NCBI GenBank assembly: GCA_032690845.1
Contig: CM064434.1
Location: 7,566,108-7,630,107 of the forward strand
Source of the DNA: Eleusine coracana subsp. coracana
Lineage: Eukaryota; Streptophyta; Magnoliopsida; Poales; Poaceae
Length of the DNA: 64,000 bases
Direction: 5' to 3'
Each line of letters starts with the position of its first letter. The stretch's first letter is position 1. The notes under the pieces are model-generated. The model was not told the origin of the DNA. It was given only the letters and a program-made list of their open reading frames with translations, and made no database searches. This document shows positions 33,913 through 46,129 of the stretch, in pieces. The translations under genes and the position numbers were made by a program.

Positions 33913-35393
33913 TGTTGGTATTTTTAACGAAGGTAGACAATCCGCAAGCACAAGGAGAATAGTGTTGTAGCATTTCACCGAGAAGTATTCAAGGTATCGT
34001 ATTTATTTTATTCCAACGGAAGGCGTGAGTCGATCAAGACGGTTACCATGTTCTAGACGTGCCCAATAGATTATGAGCCAAAGTTCTCACAGGGGTAAGG
34101 ATATAGATAAACATAGGTAGTGTACATACAGATAGCATACTCAAAACAAATAAAGACTAGTCTAGTGGAGAAGGACAAAGAAAGAGCTAAGTTCCTATGT
34201 TGCTTTTATACAATTGCATAGTCTATATTATATACTATTATATGGACTCATAAACAATACAAGATAATTAGATCATCACACCCTAGGCATCCGGTTTTCC
34301 CAGCATCCACAGTATGATTCCGACCAAGAGCCGATTGCATAGCCGAACATGAGGGGTTTCAAAGGACAGATAGTGTTGTCACCACCTACTGCCTACCCCT
34401 AGCAATCCATGGGCTACATGATGCATTCTATTGATTTAAGCACCATGCTTATATCTCTAGAACAATACCCCTAATCCCTTAGCGATGGATCAGAAAAGGA
34501 GTAATCATATTGAAGTGAACACTAAGCATGTGGAAATGATCTATGTGAGACATTAGTCATGCATCACTATAATAATATAAATAAAAACTACAGTAAGGGC
34601 TTATGTCTAACATGGTAGTATAGTATAACTACACTACTAACAAGCAAGCATAATAACCACATACATGAATGGATCACATAATAAAACAAGAAATATATGA
34701 CCCAAGCACAACTATATAGAAAGACTAAATATATTAATTAGAACAAAGTCTTACAAAAGCAGAAAGATAGAAGAAGCCATACCACAACTTCAAAGAAGAC
34801 TTGGGAACTAAAGAAGACTTTATTTTAAGTCTGACTCCACTAAAATTAGAGAGTAACTCAAAATACAAAGAGAGTGATGCTTCTAAGTGTGTGTTTTGGA
34901 GTGAAGTCTTTTCTCTTTATTTATAGGGCCCAAAGTCGGTTCTTGGAGTCGGTAACCGCCGCCTAACCCGCAAAACTGCCATTGGGGAACCACCAGGAGC
35001 CAGCACGTGGCGGCCATGCATGAGGCGGGCCCCTCCCTATTTGGCTGAATAGAGGTGTTCGGCCGAATTGGGGTGGATTTCCCATGTGCTCAGCTGCCTC
35101 CAGTGCATTGACATGTGGGCCGTCTTGCGTAGAGACACTATTAGGTCGGTTGTTGAGGCGGTTTCCTTCTATAAGTGGACCATTTAATCTGTGCGCTTCG
35201 TTGTGATTGGCTTGAAGTATATTTCCACAGATCATGAGGCATTTCTTCACTCCTTTTATGCATATTCCCTGCATGTGAGCATTTCTCCAAGTACAAGTGG
35301 ATATTTATGCATGTGAGCATGGTGGGAATGTTCAATCCTCCTTTATTTTGAGTAATATTGATGATCGGAAATGGTAGTTAATGACCATCAATA
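33913..35393 (-). repeat. 3' LTR of the 11-kb element
   Basis: About 1481 bp. Same order of words as 43436-44863, including ATGGTAGTTAATGACC near the right end and TCATCACACCCT in the middle. Confidence 0.82.
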
Positions 35394-36213
35394 AACTCCA
35401 CCAAGATAAAACTTTAGGTTATTGATCAGGAGTTGCTACAATGTTTTATGTTCCTTTCGTAATACCAAGTGCACAACAAAATACTCTATCTTTAATTGAG
35501 TAAGTTGGCAATAGGTAACTTACCCTTTACCTTAGACCCTATGGGGATTTTAGCTTCTCTTCATCTTGGATGGTTGAAAGATAGAGCGGTCTTTGGTAGA
35601 ACACCATTCTCTCATCCCTTTGTTCCATTTTCCATCTGGAGGTTTTTCAAAAGATTTTTTTTGCAAATAAAACTAAGTTCCTCCAATGATTCTCTCGATT
35701 GTTCAATGTGTATAAATCCTTACCAAAGCATTTTGAAGTAGCATCTTTTTGCTCCTACCTCTAAATAAGGCTTATGTGGAGCTCTGGGTAGGGAACAACT
35801 GAGACATACCTGCAACACATATATTGCTAAACCAAAAGACTGAACCCATAGAGAAACCAGTCATACAATCTGATCAAGATGTGCATGTGTGTGGAATGTG
35901 GTGGAATGATGGTGGAATGGTGGATACTCCTTTTTGTATAGACTCTCTCTTTCTTGAATAAGTAATTGGGTATGTCTATTTATTTTCTCTTTTTTTCATC
36001 ATGCTCCTGTTTGGGACCAAGTACTTATTCTATTTTTGATAGCCATGCCTTCTATGCAACCAATTTAGAGAGAGTCATAACATGATAATCATGGAGTATT
36101 TATTTTGCCAACTTCCAATATAGAAGTTGAGCATATGGTGGTGGATGCAATGGAATAGAATTGCTATCTTCCGGTATAGGAGTTTAGCAAGTGATGGTGG
36201 ATGTGTAAGTGAA
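35394..36213 (-). other. Internal 3' region of the 11-kb element
   Basis: No coding region recognised. The minus strand just before the LTR reads CTTGGTGGAGTTT, a possible polypurine-type tract. The rest is AT-rich with short ORFs. Confidence 0.4.
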
Positions 36214-37767
36214 TCTTACTATTATTAAATGACGTGTGGTTCTCTATGTTTTGATTGGTCGGGGTACTGTTTAACCATCATGACCGTTGATTTAACCGCA
36301 GCGGCTCCTCACCATTTATTCTTTCTGGGGCCTGCATGGCTGGATGAGAAGCTTCCAGTGCCACCCGCCTCGCTCGGTCTATGTTCTCCATTCCAGCCAT
36401 CCTCACAGACTTTCCCACACCGTCAATCGACCACTATCTTCTCCACTCTCTGGCCTGGCATGGTCAGCCTCGATGAGACCAGAGCCACACCAAGACCCAG
36501 CGCCATTTCTCTACCTTGTGACACTTCACCCCGGAACTTTTCCTGTCCTGCCTTCTCGAGCAGACGAGCATGTCGCCATGTCGTGTCTCAGGCTCACCGA
36601 CCTATTGAGCATGATCGGCCGCCCTGCATTAGGTCTCAATGACCGTCAGATGGCCATGCTGCTCTGCTTCCCATGTCATGGCTCCACCGCGAACAGCCAT
36701 CGTGAGCAAGGACAGCAAATCAGAGCCAAATAAGCGTTAATGACATGTGAATCGAAGGTGGATTGCATTCCACTGTGAGCACTCGTCCCCTCAAGCCAAA
36801 TTGGCAGCCAAAGTGAGAAATTCCCCCAACCAAGATGTAAGAAGTATCGAGGGAACCCCGAACCCACCTTGCATTTATCTCACTGCTCTTTTCCCTCTCT
36901 ACAAAATCCTCCTTTCCTCTTCTCCTTTCATCTTTTTTGCCTCCTCTATCCTTGTGTCCGTGATGTTTCCTCGCTGAGCTTGAGATAGTTCGTTGAAGAA
37001 TGAGTAAACAATGGAACAGAGGAAATCAAACTGTGCATCAAAGGATTTTTGCCCAATCTGTCTGATATAATCTGCATTATGACACACAAAGCTTGGTTGC
37101 ATTATATCTGTATGTGTAATTCGTTGTGCATCATACCATTCTGAAATAACCTGTTCTTTTTGTATTTTATTGCTGTCCAAACACTATAATCTTCAAATAC
37201 CATTACCATGTAATCATGAGTAGTCCATTTGAAATTCTAGCCAAATGTATGTTTTACATTAGAGCTTTCTCTTAAATTTCTCAAAGTGGAAAATATTATC
37301 GTACTGCAGTTTGTTAAAAACTGTTTCTATATACGTTTTTTTTCCTGCAACATATTTATAAGGAGTTGACTATATAGGCAATTTTAAATTATTGCTGCTA
37401 CAGAGTTTCAATTGGAATTTGGTGTCTACAAGTACAATCATGATTAATTAATGAATTTTCATAGAAAAAAATTCATGATGAGGGAATGGCATGTTTCTCC
37501 CCCATCACTTTTGACTTCAGCGTTTTAATTCAATCAATTGCCATATATGTAATGCGATACTGCTTAATTTAGTGATTCTGAACATTTTATGGATAAAAAT
37601 AATATTATGTCTAATTACTAACCCTGAATTCTGAATTAGAAGTCAATCTGTACCAGTCTTAATTATTACCATTGGTAAACAGGCTTGAACATAGGGACCA
37701 TTGATAAGAAAGAAGGCTAACATGGAAAGGCAGTTGGGGCGCGCCAAACAGCGCGCTGATTTTCTAG
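36214..37767 (+). mobile_element. Non-autonomous Helitron, 1554 bp
   Basis: Starts A|TCTTACTATTATTAAATG and ends with GCGCGC-CAAACA-GCGCGC (stem-loop at 37740-37756), then TGATTTT and CTAG followed by T. Host A and T flank it, as expected for Helitron insertion. There is no Rep/helicase sequence. A GC-rich interior (36300-36740) has two overlapping ORFs (36229-36642 and 36344-36733), perhaps captured host exons, which I cannot identify. Confidence 0.8.
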
Positions 37768-38180
37768 TCTTGATCATAAAAGCATGGAATAGATCTCACA
37801 AAGGTTGCAAGAATTTTGATAAAGCTCAATGTGAAAACAAGTAGCCTATGTAGAAGGTTTTGCATTGAAGTACATCATATAACCATGGTAGGAATTTTCA
37901 TCATTGAGGAACTTTTTAATTTTATCATTTTAAAAAATAAAATCTCCGGATGGCGAGCTTCACTTTGGGACAAAGATCATAACAGCCCTATTCTAACCAT
38001 GTCATGTCTCACAACAACCTAGACTTAGATCATGCTCTTTGCAACCCACATGTATTCCAATTCAAGGCAATCATGTTTAGCCAACAAACTCAAAACTTGG
38101 GAGAGTACTAAGTTGTATACGAAGGACTATAGAAGGATATAAAATAGAGCACTATTCATCATCTTAACATAAAGGTATGA
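37768..38180 (-). other. Internal region of the 11-kb element
   Basis: AT-rich, with no coding signal recognised; likely the 3' untranslated part after the minus-strand ORF. Confidence 0.35.
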
Positions 38181-38199
38181 ACATCCCTAACATGCATGG

Positions 38200-39882
38200 C
38201 AGCCAACTTTTTTGTTCTTTTTAGTTTTGTAGATTTTTTTATTTGGTTTTGTAATTCTGATAAAGAAAGAAAAGGAAAGATACAAGTCACCTTGGCGGGG
38301 GTGCTTCCCCAAGCTTGCTCTTGCTCACGGCAGTTGGTTAGGATCAAATCCTCTCCAACGTTAGTAAGCTGTCGCATAGACGTGGTGCACTCGTAGCTGC
38401 TCCTGGAGGTGGCAAAACTGGTTGTCGCTATGCTGCTACCACTCTCGAGTGGTATGGGCATGAGTGGCAAGGGTGTTTTGCATCTCATTCATTCTCATGT
38501 CAAGATCACTCATCCTCCTTGTAAGACCGCTCAATTTCGGACCATAGTTATGATGACCAAAGCCCAAAAAAGAGTGACTTCCATCATGATGTGGAGGCGT
38601 CCCAATCGAATTAGGGCCATGTCCCCATTGTACATCACTAGCTTGCTACCACGATGAACCTCCAGTCTCATACTGCTGCAGTGTAAACATCTAGGCGGGG
38701 TCGCCAGAATGTTCTGAACTTGCAGTGTAATCATGGACCGCTGGTGGAGTCGCGCCTGCACTAGTTGTGGCATGCATCATACTCCGTTTTGTGTGTCAAT
38801 TAGTGGATCTGATAGGCATTCCTTCTCTCAACATCTGCATGGTTAGTTCCCAACAATTATACAAATGATACCCCAGGTTAGGAAGCGGGATTTTGTTCGT
38901 ATAGCTAGGATAATAGAATATAACATGACCATCAGGACCCTTCTTTAATGTGTGACCCTGCTCAAGAAATTTAAAGGCTATCCTGGGACGGGGCTCAAAA
39001 AGATAATCAATTCTGGCATTAGTTCAAGCCTCAACCCCTACAGCAATATGGGTGACTAAAGAAGTGCATTCAATGGTTCCCGAACCATTGTTTAATCATG
39101 GTCTCAATAGGCACAATAGGAATTCTAGCAATAACAACATACAAGACATGCAATTCATCATTACTGATAGGTCTAGTGTCCTGTCTAGGGAAACAAGTCA
39201 TAGCAAGCCACCTATACCACAACTACAGAGTTGGGTTGTGAATGTCACTAGTCCTAAGACATTCACAAGAAAACTCCCTTGAAATCCTTTGCCAAAAAGA
39301 ACCCTTTTTAAAACTCAGAGTAGCACCCTCTAAATTAGTGTTGCACAAGTGACTAAATCTAAGAACAGTGCTGAGGTTTTTCCACATGAGATGGTACTCC
39401 TTTCCGAACAAGCGGAAAAGTAACCTGTCATTATCTTTTAGTAAGTTGCACAAAAACTAAATAGTGAGAAGGAGTGAGCCCTCCTCACTAATGTGTTCAA
39501 ATTCGATCCAACCTAAAGCTTTCCAAATAGAAAGGAACTCAGTGTCCATACCTATGGTGGAGAGTAGGTCATCGTCAAATGCTTGAGTGTGGATGAAGTT
39601 GCGATTGCGTAGGCGATTGTAAACTTGTCTCTCATGATCATCCAGTAGCTCGAGGTCAGTGTCGGTGAGAAAATTGTGTGGTTCGTCATCCTCCTCAATC
39701 TCGTCCTCAACAGGCATGTACCTTGTTGGTTCATGCTCGATGGAGAGGTTCATGCTTGAGCTGCCATGTGAACGGCGGGAACTCGAGCGTGTTACCCGCT
39801 GCATCAACGCCTTAACTTTCATCATCAGCAAACCTTGAGAAAAAACACAAGAACAACTCAAACACGGGTCATGTGTTAGCAA
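38200..39882 (-). pseudogene. Retroelement-borne ORF of unknown function, broken
   Basis: The reading begins near 39882 (MLTHDPCLSCSCVFSQGLLM) with an acidic domain (PVEDEIEEDDEPHNFLTDTD, then HERQVYNRLRNRNFIHTQAF). It goes on as STIGMDTEFLSIWKALGWIE, then, after a stop near 39457, as LLKDNDRLLFRLFGKEYHLM, NLSTVLRFSHLCNTNLEGAT and FWQRISREF. Further pieces in shifted frames include DYLFEPRPRIAFKFLEQGHT, GPDGHVIFYYPSYT and HLYNCWELTMQMLREGMPIR, then a Gln/His/Ser-rich tail to about 38200. Proteins of this layout are common in grass LTR elements lacking normal gag-pol. The position suggests a gag-like product, but no zinc knuckle, protease or polymerase is visible. At least three frameshifts or stops break it. 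Confidence 0.6.
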
Positions 39883-40490
39883 AATAAAATCTGCCGGTGT
39901 TGACGATTGTTAAATACCATTTCCAGCCATCAATATTACTAAAAATAAAGGAGGATTAAACATTCCCACCATGCATGTTAACTAGGAATAATGAAATGCC
40001 ACTTGTCCTTGGAGAATTATGTGCATGCAGGAATAATGAAATGCCCCATGATCCACGATAATACCATTCCAGCCAATGGGAAAGCGATAGCTGGACATCA
40101 CATGGATCCATCAAGGGAGAAAGCACACCTCCGATCAATCAGAGGACAGCACATGGATTGAATGGCCAACATACAGAAGGAAACAGACATACCAGTAGGC
40201 CTGACACATGGATTGTCAAATGGGGATAGTAAGTCAGTGTCCTGAAGAAGGCGGTGGCCGAGAGGCATCAGTTGATGTTCGCTCGAACAGCCATGTTCGG
40301 CCGAATAACATTGAGGTCCACTCGGCCCAGGCCTGCTCGAGGATTCTTCCACCGCCTTTTCAAGGTCAGTTTCCGTGCTTAGAGCAGGAGTTACCGCATT
40401 AGTTACCGACTCTGGGCCCCTATATAAGGAGGGGAGTGCCACCACTCTCCACACACACCAAGAAGAATCCATTCTCTAACATTACATTTA

Positions 40491-41812
40491 GGGTGTGTTT
40501 GTTTCCATGGATAGGCTTGGATTGGCTTGGATAGAGTCATCCAATACAACGTTTGTTTCACTATCACCTAGGATAGGGTCATCCAGAATAGGGAATATTC
40601 GGTTGAGATGCTAGATATCCTAGTCCGCCAAAATCAGCCGGACAGCGTTGCCCGTGTTGTCCCGCGAAAACTCATGAGCGCACGTCACCGCTACTATATC
40701 CCGCGCGTATCAACCGTCCAGAAGTCACTGCTTCTTTTCCTTTTGTTCTCCGTTGGTGAGAGGCCAATCGTCCAGGGCGGTGGCAGATCTCACGACACGA
40801 CAGCGGTTCGCACCAAGGAAGCAGCAAATCTCGCAGCAAGGAAGGCAGTGCTGACTCTGTCTAGAAGTTCGACGACCCTTTCCCTCGTCCGGCAGCCCAG
40901 CAGCTTCTCCGACCACTTAGCATCAGGCGTAGTGCCACGTCCAGCAGTCCAGCAGCCTCCGGACGGCAAGTCAACCTAGGTAAGGTGTGTAATCTCTAGC
41001 TTTCGAACTCTGATTTGCATCTATCAGATCTCCTTTTGTTAATTTTCAGAAATAATAATAGAAATTGCTGTGTGTATTGAGAATATGAGATTTTTTGCTT
41101 GCGTATTGATGTAGATGGACAAAAGGACAAAGATTTTAATTTATGGGGCTGCTGCAAACTTGTTGCTTTCAATGATGGCCTTCATTATTAAGTCCAGGAA
41201 AAGAAAAAGAGAGGCACGGAGAAAAACAACTGTATATGGCCCAATGGAAGAAAAGGATAGAATGAGATTTAAGTATCAAGATAATAAAGTATGGAAAAAT
41301 GATGTAATCTGTATATACATGCTTAGGCTTATTAAACCATCTTTCTTGCATTTTTGTAAACTTTTTAGAGATTGTGGTCTGCTTCAAGACACAAAACATA
41401 TGTCCAGGTTGCTATGTTTCTAAATACAATGGCTGGCTACTTTTGTTTGTACGCTAAACAATGAACTATGGGTGCTAATTATGGATTTATATGTAACCTC
41501 TTAATTATGTTCGGATGTGGTACTGTATTTTTTTTAATTGTACATCAATTACAATTGTGTTGTGAGAGTTTAGGATGAATAAGGTGGTAAGATCACCAAT
41601 TGTGAGAAAGTGGTGATTGTATATTGTCTCTTTTTCATATCCATGCAAACAAACACCAACCTAGATCATCCAATCCATCTTATATCCAGTCTACCAAACA
41701 AAAACCTGGATCATCCAAGCCATCCAACCAAACATCTAACCTGGATGATCCAATCCAAAAAAACATGGATGATCCTATCCCATCCAATCTTGACGGCAAG
41801 ACAAACAAACCC
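40491..41812 (+). mobile_element. PIF/Harbinger-like DNA transposon, internally deleted
   Basis: Ends GGGTGTGTTTGTTT and ACAAACAAACCC are inverted repeats, flanked by TTA (40488-40490, 41813-41815). Subterminal words GGATGATCCAATCC and GGATAGGGTCATCC recur near both ends. Inside is the start of a transposase-associated reading frame (41115-41423). It inserted just downstream of the TATA box of the host LTR. Confidence 0.78.
41115..41423 (+). pseudogene. N-terminal fragment of a Harbinger-type transposase
   Basis: The sequence begins MDKRTKILIYGAAANLLLSM, continues with a basic patch (KSRKRKREARRK), then CIYMLRLIKPSFLHFCKLFR and DCGLLQDTKHMS. The last part matches the plant PIF/Harbinger nuclease N-terminus (pattern MLRM....F..LC.LFRE..LL.DT.HVSVEEQVAMFL). 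A shifted frame continues QVAMFLNTMAG at about 41405-41435. The DDE catalytic domain is deleted; only about 1.3 kb of element remains. In the family this protein cuts and rejoins transposon ends at TTA targets. Confidence 0.65.
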
Positions 41813-41924
41813 TTAGTCTCTAGGTTTTAGTGGAGTTTAGGAGGGAGGAGAGCTGTTTTGAGGTCCCCGACCTAGTCTTGGAGAGCTTTCGGGTTAGTTC
41901 TACTCTAGTCCTCTCTTGTAAGAC

Positions 41925-42036
<112 letters not shown>

Positions 42037-42207
42037 CTTCTTTATTTCTTATGCCTTAGCTTTACACTAGTGTGATAGTCATGTGCTTTGTATATGGTTA
42101 TTGCCTAGTCATGTTAGGTTATTATATGCTTCACATACCTACACTAGTCAACCTATGTCATTATACTCGTTGAATGCATATTGTGGATAGACATGCTTTG
42201 GTTCATG

Positions 42208-42420
42208 ACTTGTTAATCCATAGGGTTAGAGTTATGTGCGCTATAGTCTGTAGCTTGTTAATCCGTAGGGTTAAATCTATGCATGTCCTAGCCCTTTACT
42301 TGTTGATTCGTAGGGTCAGAGTTATGCATGTTATAGTACTTGATTTGTTGATCCGTTGGGTCAAGGTTAGGTGTACTCTTATTCTAGACTTGTTGGTCCG
42401 AAGGACTAGAGTCCCATGAG
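42208..42420 (+). repeat. 45-bp tandem repeat, about 4.7 units
   Basis: The unit begins CTTGTTAATCCATAGGGTTA; copies start near 42208, 42253, 42298, 42343 and 42388. Translation gives a 15-residue period (LLIRRVRVMHVIVLD), which is a by-product, not a protein. Located in the LTR. Confidence 0.8.
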
Positions 42421-43037
42421 ATTGAGAGTATTATTTAGCAATGTAAGCTTGGTTGCCCCATGAATAGGAATAGGTGTGACAGTAAGGACATAATTGCCTT
42501 ATTATCATGTGACCCTAGATCTAGCATTAAGTACTTAATAGCTTTAATGTCACGTGTCCTAGTAAAGAATTGCCAGTAGGTGGTGACAGCCCTGTTGTGC
42601 TTAATCCTCCCTATTCTGGCTTAACATAGAACCTAGACTTGTATATGTTGCATGTATTTAACCTATAGACAGGAATGTAGAAGTACATAAGGATCTAGCT
42701 TGACTTCTCTTTAACCCGCTTAACCTAGGCTTTGTGTTAATATGGATTGTTCTGTGTGTCACTCCCACTATCATTATTATCTTTAACCCTATCTATGACT
42801 TTGGTATATTATTAGTTATATGGTTATGAACATGCTATCTCTCGACTGCCACCTTCCCTTGGGAGAACTATAAATGAAAACCATTGGAGTAATCCAGTGG
42901 TGAAATGCTACAACGGGGTGTCCGTGCGCTTGCGGATTTAACTTCACCACACTAACCATCTGTTGAGTTCTACCAAAAAGTAGTTCTGGTGCCTTGCCCA
43001 AGTCTATTTATTTAGTTTGACTTAGCAGATGTCAACA

Positions 43038-43435
43038 GCCAATCGTGTTGATCTTGTCAAGCTTGTCAAAGAGACTCGAACAATCGGAAACAAAAGAGAA
43101 ACTAAAAAGGGAAATGTTTTTGGTGGGTTTTGGGATGTCAACTTCGGAGAAGCAAATGGAAGCACAAGAGAAAATGATTAGAGTAATGAGGTGAAGTGAG
43201 AAATAAGCTTGTGTTGAAGATATATTCACCCCAGGCATCCAATTTATAGGACAATGTCCTAACGATTGGAAACGGCTAGTAGGGAGCCAGAACTAGCTGT
43301 TGGCAAAAGGCCAAGGCTAGTGGGCCCCACACACCTTCGGCCAAACATAGGCCTTCGACAAAATTTACTCAAAAAAAATATTTTCTTAAAGTTGAAAACC
43401 AAAACCAACATGCAAGTGTGTGAAATCCAAATGCT
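43038..43435 (-). other. 5' leader region of the 11-kb element
   Basis: Lies between the nested LTR and the 5' LTR (43436-44863). No standard primer-binding site was recognised directly next to the LTR. The minus strand has a TATA-like CTATAAATTGG near 43245 and pyrimidine-rich text after it, so the real promoter layout is unclear. Confidence 0.35.
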
Positions 43436-44863
43436 TGTTGGTATTTTTTTACCAATGCAGGTGATCCACAAGCGCATGAAGAATACCGTAATAGCATTTC
43501 ACCCGAAAGTATTCAGGGTATCATATTTATTTTATCTCAAAGGAAGGCATGAGTCGATCAAGACTCTTACCATGTTCTAGACATGCACAATAGATCATGA
43601 GGCAAAGTCCACATAGGGGTAGGGGTATAGATAAACATATGTAGTGGAGACACAGATAGAGACTAGTCTAGTGGAGAAGGACAAAGAAAGAGCTATGTTC
43701 TTATGTTGCTTTTATACAATTGCATAGTCTACATTATATACTATTATATGGACACATAAATAATGCAACACAATCAGATCATCACACCCTGAGCATCTGG
43801 TTTTTTCCTGTATCTATAGTATGTTTCTGGCCAAGAGCCTATAGCATAGCCGAACGTGGGGGATTTCAAAGAACAATGTCACCACTTACTGACTACCTCT
43901 AGCAATCCGTGTGCTACACGACAAATAATGCATTCTATTGATCTAAGCACCATGCTTATATCTCTAGAACAATACCCCTAATCCCCTAGTGATGAATCAG
44001 AAAAGGAATAATTACATTGAAGTGAACACTAAGCACTTGGAAATGATCAATTCAGACATTAGTCATGCATCACTATAATGATAAAAATAAAGACCATAGT
44101 AAGGGCTTATGTCCAGCATGGTAGTATAATATAACTACACTACTAACATGCAAGCATACTAACCAGATACATGAATGGATCACTTAATCAAACAAAAAAC
44201 ATATGACCCAAGCACAACTATATAGAAAGACTAAATATATTAAATAGAACAAAGTCTTACAAAAATAGAAAGATACAAGAGCCATATCACAACTCCAAAG
44301 AAGACTTGTGAATTGAAGAAGATTATTTTAAGCCTAACTCTACTAAAACTAGAGAGTAACTCAAAATACAAAGAGAGTGATGCTTCTAAGTGTGTGTATT
44401 GGAGTGAAGCCTCTCTTCTTTAATTATAGGGCCCAAAGTCAGTTCCTGGAGTCAGTAACCACCACCTAACCCGCACAACCACCATTGGGGAACCACCAAG
44501 AGCCATCATGTAGCGGCCATGCATGAGCCCCCCCCCCCCCCCCCCACATGCTCAGCCACCTCCAGTGCACTGACATGTGGGCCCTCTTGCCCAGAGACAC
44601 TATTAGGTCGGCTACTGAGGTGGTTTCCTTCTATTAGTGGGCCATTCAATCCTTGTTCTTTGTTCTGTTTGGAAATAAGTACATTTCCACAGATCATGAG
44701 GCATTTCTTCACTCCTTTTGTGCATATTACCTGCATGGGAGCAATTCTCCAAGTACAAGTGGATATTTATTCTTTATAACTAACATGCATGGTGGGAATG
44801 TCAAATCCTCCTTTATTTTGAGTAATATTGATGGCTGGCAATGGTAGTTAATGACCGTCAACA
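43436..44863 (-). repeat. 5' LTR of the 11-kb element
   Basis: 1428 bp, TGTTGGTATTTTT to CCGTCAACA. It differs from the other LTR by a run of 18 C at 44528-44545 that replaces about 60 bp present at 35025-35085. Confidence 0.82.
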
Positions 44864-44868
44864 GGTAC

Positions 44869-46124
44869 TGCAGGCGAGGGGGAGGGGGGTTCGTGGCTGC
44901 AGTCGTCGTCGCCCCTCCCTCCTACCGTGGGAGGTCGGTCTATTGGTGGTTGGTCTACCCATGGTGATGGGCTTGCTCGGAACTCTCCTGCTGGCAATGA
45001 AGCTTTATGTGGCTCTACTGGTGCCGATAGAGTTTCCCGTGTTGTTGGCACTGCTGGTGACACCTCAGGCACTTGTCTGCCACGTATTGTGCGCAATCAC
45101 AATAGAGCACAATCGGCTCCATATCTTGCATGACCGAGTCCATTTGTGGGGCTAGCCTATGCATGGTATCCAACAAAGACATACTCCTCCATCAAAGTTG
45201 CCCCAGCCTGCAATCATGATGTCGTTGTTGCTTCAGAAGCCATGTGCTTGCAACCAGATGCAAAGTCTCTAATGGACAGCGTGATCTAGCAGTGGGAGGT
45301 GTGTCATTTATGCTGTTTGAGAATGATGAAGGGGCTTTGCGTCAATTGTCTTACTCGAGACCATAAGGTGGTGTCGTCCTATAACCCAAGGAGATGTTGG
45401 TTGTGCCATCGCTACCGCCACATATCAATGGCTTGCCAATCCAGTCGGTTTGAAGAGCCTTTGATTCATAGCTTGGAGGGTGCTCTGACATTGATGAGCA
45501 GTTCTACAAGCACAAGCTTTATTATTGATGATTTCCTACTACAATTCAAGAACACTTCACCATCAATTGTCCGTGATAAGTTGTTGGATCCGATGGTGAT
45601 AGGGGCCAACCTCATGTTGCTGATGTGCAGCATTGGCAATGGCTCCTCGATACTAGAGGTGCTACAATCTCATCAGTTCAAAATGTCCTTTCCTTTGAAG
45701 AAAGAATTAGCCAGAACCATCCCAATGTTGATGATGTCCATACCCCATTGATAGGTAGATGTGAAGAGGAGCAATCAATTGGACATGAGTTGATCAAAGC
45801 CTTAAGCAGCCTCATGCACATTGTGGGAACTGTGTCCTTTGATTTCCTCCATCTAGCAAAACACAACACCCAAGAAGGAATCAATTGTGGTGCATCAAGA
45901 GGGCAATGTGCATTGTAGTGGACACTGGAAGCTTAAATTCAAACCTCCAGAACCAGATGTAAAGTTGGTTCAGAATATGTTGATAGAGAAATGGGTCATT
46001 GTTAAGAAGGATGAGCAGTTGATTGCTTTAGCTAGGCTTTTGGATGCATTGAGGTGGCCTCTTCACTCATGCTGGGATAGACTATGTAATCTTAGGATGT
46101 ATCCCTTCTATCTTAATGAATGGT
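44869..46124 (+). pseudogene. Zinc-knuckle (LINE ORF1-like) gene remnant
   Basis: The best part is 45310-45440: GLCVNCLTRDHKVVSSYNPR followed by RCWLCHRYRHISMAC. This is the double CxxC/H/C knuckle pattern (CLNCL..DH.VASC.....RC..C...GH....C) found in plant LINE ORF1 proteins and related retroelement proteins. Downstream frames (45450-45740, 45887-46126) have protein-like stretches such as FIIDDFLLQFKNTSPSIV and PEPDVKLVQNMLIEKWVIVK that I cannot place. An upstream Ser/Gly-rich frame (44927-45133) may belong to the same protein. Frame changes make it non-functional. Confidence 0.45.
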
Positions 46125-46129
46125 AGCAC

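Noticed and set aside
36229..36733. Host gene at the GC-rich block
   Set aside because: Lies wholly within Helitron termini; kept as possible captured fragment only.
42174..42419. Regularly spaced repeat resembling a CRISPR array
   Set aside because: Head-to-tail 45-bp tandem units without spacers, in a plant LTR.
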